Origin: Nitrospira sp.
Lineage (GTDB): Bacteria; Nitrospirota; Nitrospiria; Nitrospirales; Nitrospiraceae
Direction: 5' to 3'
Assembly: GCA_020697375.1 (NCBI GenBank)
Contig: JAJFBJ010000212.1
Coordinates: forward strand, 1 to 5,347
DNA: 5,347 nucleotides
The notes below the pieces were generated by a model. The model ran no database searches. It had not been told where the DNA came from and saw nothing but the letters and a program-made list of their open reading frames with translations. Below are positions 4,328-5,347 of the stretch, piece after piece; the stretch's first letter is position 1, and each line of letters begins with the position of its first letter. Position numbers and translations under genes: made by a program.

Positions 4328-4528
4328 ATGGCTGGATATGACTACACATACGCCGAGCGTATGCGTCGGATGAGGCAGAAGCGGCGGGACGAGGGTTTAG
4401 TCGAGGTCAGGGAGCGTGTGCCATCTGACCTTGTTTCTGAACTGAAGCGCATTGCCGCCGAGATGCGCAACCCGGAGACCGCCGAGGCATACCGGCAAGC
4501 GTTGCCGAAATCACAACTTGATAAGTGA
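4328..4528 (+). CDS. Small ribbon-helix-helix-like protein, possible regulator or antitoxin
   Basis: This 66-residue basic-headed protein starts at ATG 4328, with GGGAG (4315-4319) 8 nt upstream. Residues 8-22 (YAERMRRMRQKRRDE) form an arginine-rich helix, then GLVEVRERVPSD (23-34), with the short strand ending in V-P, then an amphipathic helix (LVSELKRIAAEMR, 35-47). The pattern R-x-R-R-x-x-x-G-L-x-x-V-x-V-x-V-P followed by a helix is seen in small ribbon-helix-helix and MazE-like (DUF3018-type) proteins of plasmids and phages, which bind operator DNA and sometimes neutralise a toxin. No toxin gene follows. It could regulate the palindrome upstream of the 157-aa gene. Its 3' end contains the second copy of the 17-bp hairpin repeat (codons for RQALPK). 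Coding is fairly sure; the role is inference from pattern. Confidence 0.65.
   Translation: MAGYDYTYAERMRRMRQKRRDEGLVEVRERVPSDLVSELKRIAAEMRNPETAEAYRQALPKSQLDK
4493..4509. repeat. 17-bp hairpin-forming repeat, copy 2
   Basis: CGGCAAGCGTTGCCGAA, identical to 3573-3589 and 920 bp away in the same orientation. It lies inside the last codons of the 66-aa gene and has no T tract after it, so it is not an intrinsic terminator. Confidence 0.6.
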
Positions 4529-4551
4529 CGCTATGCGGATGCAAAACAAAA

Positions 4552-4583
4552 TTGACATATTCAACGTGAATTTTGACGATATT
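4552..4583 (+). promoter_or_regulatory. Possible weak promoter in an AT-rich patch
   Basis: TTGACA (4552-4557) is a perfect -35 box, but the -10 is poor: GACGAT at 17-nt spacing (three of six) or GATATT (4578-4583, four of six) at 20-nt spacing. The surrounding 4540-4595 is clearly more AT-rich than its neighbours. It would transcribe toward the hydrophobic frame at 4573. Confidence 0.25.
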
Positions 4584-5190
4584 CCGTTTTGACGCAAGCC
4601 CCGCAGTGAATGTCCTTGGGGTCAGCCTTGGGTTCTTCGTTCTTTTATGTGCACAGCTCCTGAACGCCTACTTGCCAACAAAGGTCATTATTGCTTGCCA
4701 CGTCTGCTTGGTTCTAGCAATGGTCAGCGCGCGTGGAATTTCCGGGAAGACGATCCGTAACTCCTTCAGGCATCAGCGTCGCACTTCCAACTTTCATATT
4801 CTGCTGGCTGGATTGGTGATGAGGCCGCCGATCCGCACCAAAATCTCTCAACCGACGCCGCAGTCCCGCCGCATTGGCTTCGGCCCTGGTGAACCATGCC
4901 GCCAGGCCTTCAGCGTCGGCGGGGCTGAAACTGCTGTCGGTCGTCATGCTGTCCTCCTCTGTGAACGGCCGATCGTGCCTGCTATCACCGGCCACAGCGC
5001 TGCGATAATGAACGCTGGGTGCGTCAGTCCTATAGGCAACTCAGCAATCCGTGTTTCGATCATCACTGCTTCCTTGCAATCCATCAACCGTGAATTCGGC
5101 CGAGTGGCGATCTGCCCCAAATTGGTCTGGGGGGCAGCGTGTTGCATGGAGAAGGAAGAAGCAAAGGAGCTCCCAACCCCCTTTGGTTGA
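4573..5190 (+). CDS. Doubtful frame whose first ~55 residues look like a two-helix membrane segment
   Basis: The frame opens at TTG 4573 with no Shine-Dalgarno and runs to TGA 5188-5190. Only the first part is protein-like: two hydrophobic helices at about residues 13-31 (NVLGVSLGFFVLLCAQLLN) and 37-52 (KVIIACHVCLVLAMV) joined by a short turn, AYLPT. From about residue 55 it becomes an Arg/Pro-rich sequence of random type and is antisense to two small minus-strand genes that have better starts. I read it as either a broken small membrane protein (about 4573-4740) or a chance frame. The AT-rich patch and perfect TTGACA before it slightly favour a relic. No family is recognised. Confidence 0.2.
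   Translation: MTIFRFDASPAVNVLGVSLGFFVLLCAQLLNAYLPTKVIIACHVCLVLAMVSARGISGKTIRNSFRHQRRTSNFHILLAGLVMRPPIRTKISQPTPQSRRIGFGPGEPCRQAFSVGGAETAVGRHAVLLCERPIVPAITGHSAAIMNAGCVSPIGNSAIRVSIITASLQSINREFGRVAICPKLVWGAACCMEKEEAKELPTPFG
4714..4947 (-). CDS. Hypothetical protein, 77 aa, second gene of a small coupled pair
   Basis: ATG 4947 on the minus strand is preceded by GAGGAGG with a 5-nt spacer, one of the best ribosome-binding sites in the window, and overlaps the stop of the upstream 39-aa gene as ATGA. Residues 1-36 (MTTDSSFSPADAEGLAAWFTRAEANAAGLRRRLRDF) look genuine: a short polar head, then a long amphipathic, coiled-coil-capable helix from about 9 to 36. The rest (about 37-77: ADRRPHHQSSQQ, then GSATLMPEGVTDRLPGNSTRADHC) is polar, lacks a clear fold and may be out of its original context, so a truncated gene with a foreign tail is possible. 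I do not recognise it. Arrangement and size are typical of small accessory genes in phages or plasmids. Confidence 0.45.
   Translation of the reverse strand: MTTDSSFSPADAEGLAAWFTRAEANAAGLRRRLRDFGADRRPHHQSSQQNMKVGSATLMPEGVTDRLPGNSTRADHC
4944..5063 (-). CDS. Small protein, 39 aa, with one hydrophobic segment; coupled to the next gene
   Basis: ATG 5063 on the minus strand has AAGGA about 7 nt upstream. The product begins MIETRIAELPIGLTHPAF and contains a hydrophobic stretch at about 12-32 (GLTHPAFIIAALWPVIAGTIG) followed by the basic tail RSQRRTA, consistent with a single-pass membrane peptide with the basic end inside. The stop TGA (4944-4946) overlaps the ATG of the 77-aa gene, giving an ATGA junction and probable translational coupling. 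The frame can be extended upstream to an ATG at 5084 or a GTG at 5228, but neither has a Shine-Dalgarno. No family is recognised. Being so short, it could be chance, but start, overlap and hydrophobic profile agree. Confidence 0.4.
   Translation of the reverse strand: MIETRIAELPIGLTHPAFIIAALWPVIAGTIGRSQRRTA
5112..5137. repeat. GC-rich inverted repeat upstream of the small minus-strand genes
   Basis: CTGCCCC (5112-5118) and GGGGCAG (5131-5137) form a 7-bp stem around a 12-nt loop. No T tract follows on either strand. It lies about 50 bp upstream of the 39-aa gene's start, so an operator or leader structure is possible but unsupported. Confidence 0.35.
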
Positions 5191-5347
5191 TCATGCGACG
5201 CGGGCGGAGTCCAGGCGTCTAATCCCACACGAGAACTACGAGAATTAGATCCCTCTCGATCGGACCCTCAAGCGCCCTTTTCGGACATTGCACACGTGCA
5301 GAACTTCCGGTATGGCTACCTGGAAGAGAAACCGGCCGAGGCAACCC
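5191..5347 (+). CDS. Open frame running off the right edge, possible gene fragment
   Basis: Frame 1 is open from 5191 to the last base. Its end reads FSDIAHVQNFRYGYLEEKPAEAT, which looks more protein-like than the competing frames. The only start codon before the edge is GTG 5296, with no Shine-Dalgarno, so if real it is the start of a gene with an unusual start or an internal piece of a broken one. The other frames near the edge, on both strands, look no better. I do not recognise the sequence. Confidence 0.15.
5218..5249. repeat. Inverted repeat enclosing a 9-bp tandem duplication
   Basis: TCTAAT (5218-5223) and ATTAGA (5244-5249) are inverted copies. Between and overlapping them ACGAGAACT (5229-5237) is followed directly by ACGAGAATT (5238-5246), a tandem repeat with one mismatch. 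The pattern resembles a protein-binding site, but no adjacent gene explains it. Confidence 0.35.

Noticed and set aside
1..5347. tRNA, rRNA, CRISPR array or replication origin
   Set aside because: I saw no cloverleaf with a TTCGA-type arm, no regular direct repeats with unique spacers, and no iteron cluster.

Overview
The window is GC-rich DNA, with AT-richer islands, that looks alphaproteobacterial. Codon use, the style of the HU and ketopantoate reductase homologues, and the mix of insertion-sequence relics (IS110-like, IS5-like, ISAs1-like, and a repeat array that may be an IS21-type end) suggest a Rhodospirillales/Azospirillum-like genome or plasmid. That placement is an inference from protein style, not from a marker gene. 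No rRNA, tRNA, CRISPR array or replication origin was found.

Left part (1-2214). An unrecognised gene runs in from the left edge and stops at 204. About 435 bp without a credible gene follow; this stretch contains three spaced copies of a CCTGGATCGCCGGA-type repeat. Next come the frameshifted C-terminal remnant of an isocitrate/isopropylmalate (tartrate) dehydrogenase-family gene (about 641-860) and, directly behind it with its own Shine-Dalgarno (SD), a nearly complete 2-dehydropantoate 2-reductase (PanE/ApbA) family gene (871-1782). The reductase loses family resemblance in its last ~11 residues, exactly where it runs into the SD and ATG of an HU-type DNA-binding protein (1779-2162, ATGA overlap). 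The HU gene lacks about 5 and 3 residues at two places relative to E. coli HU, and its C-terminus is replaced in frame by the last ~50 residues of an ISAs1-like transposase.

Middle (2215-3560). An intact-looking minus-strand gene (2358-2822) encodes a 154-residue HEPN-like protein with an R-x4-H motif. Next to it is the first ~60 codons of an IS110-family transposase with its upstream leader (a possible bridge-RNA relic). This fragment meets, head to head, the C-terminal part of an IS5-like transposase on the opposite strand, with a strong hairpin at the join.

Right part (3560-5347). A sigma70-like promoter with a perfect 16-bp palindrome in its spacer precedes an acidic unknown protein of 157 aa (3650-4123). 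A 66-aa ribbon-helix-helix-like protein follows (4328-4528). An exact 17-bp hairpin-forming repeat lies at each end of this pair. Beyond it are a doubtful hydrophobic plus-strand frame and two small minus-strand genes joined by an ATGA overlap (39 aa with one hydrophobic segment, then 77 aa).

Overall the window reads as an accessory region shaped by repeated insertion and deletion. The reductase, the HEPN-like gene, the 157-aa/66-aa pair and perhaps the small minus-strand pair may still be functional. The best candidate for something undescribed is the operator-controlled 157-aa/66-aa pair between the 17-bp repeats; its function is unknown.
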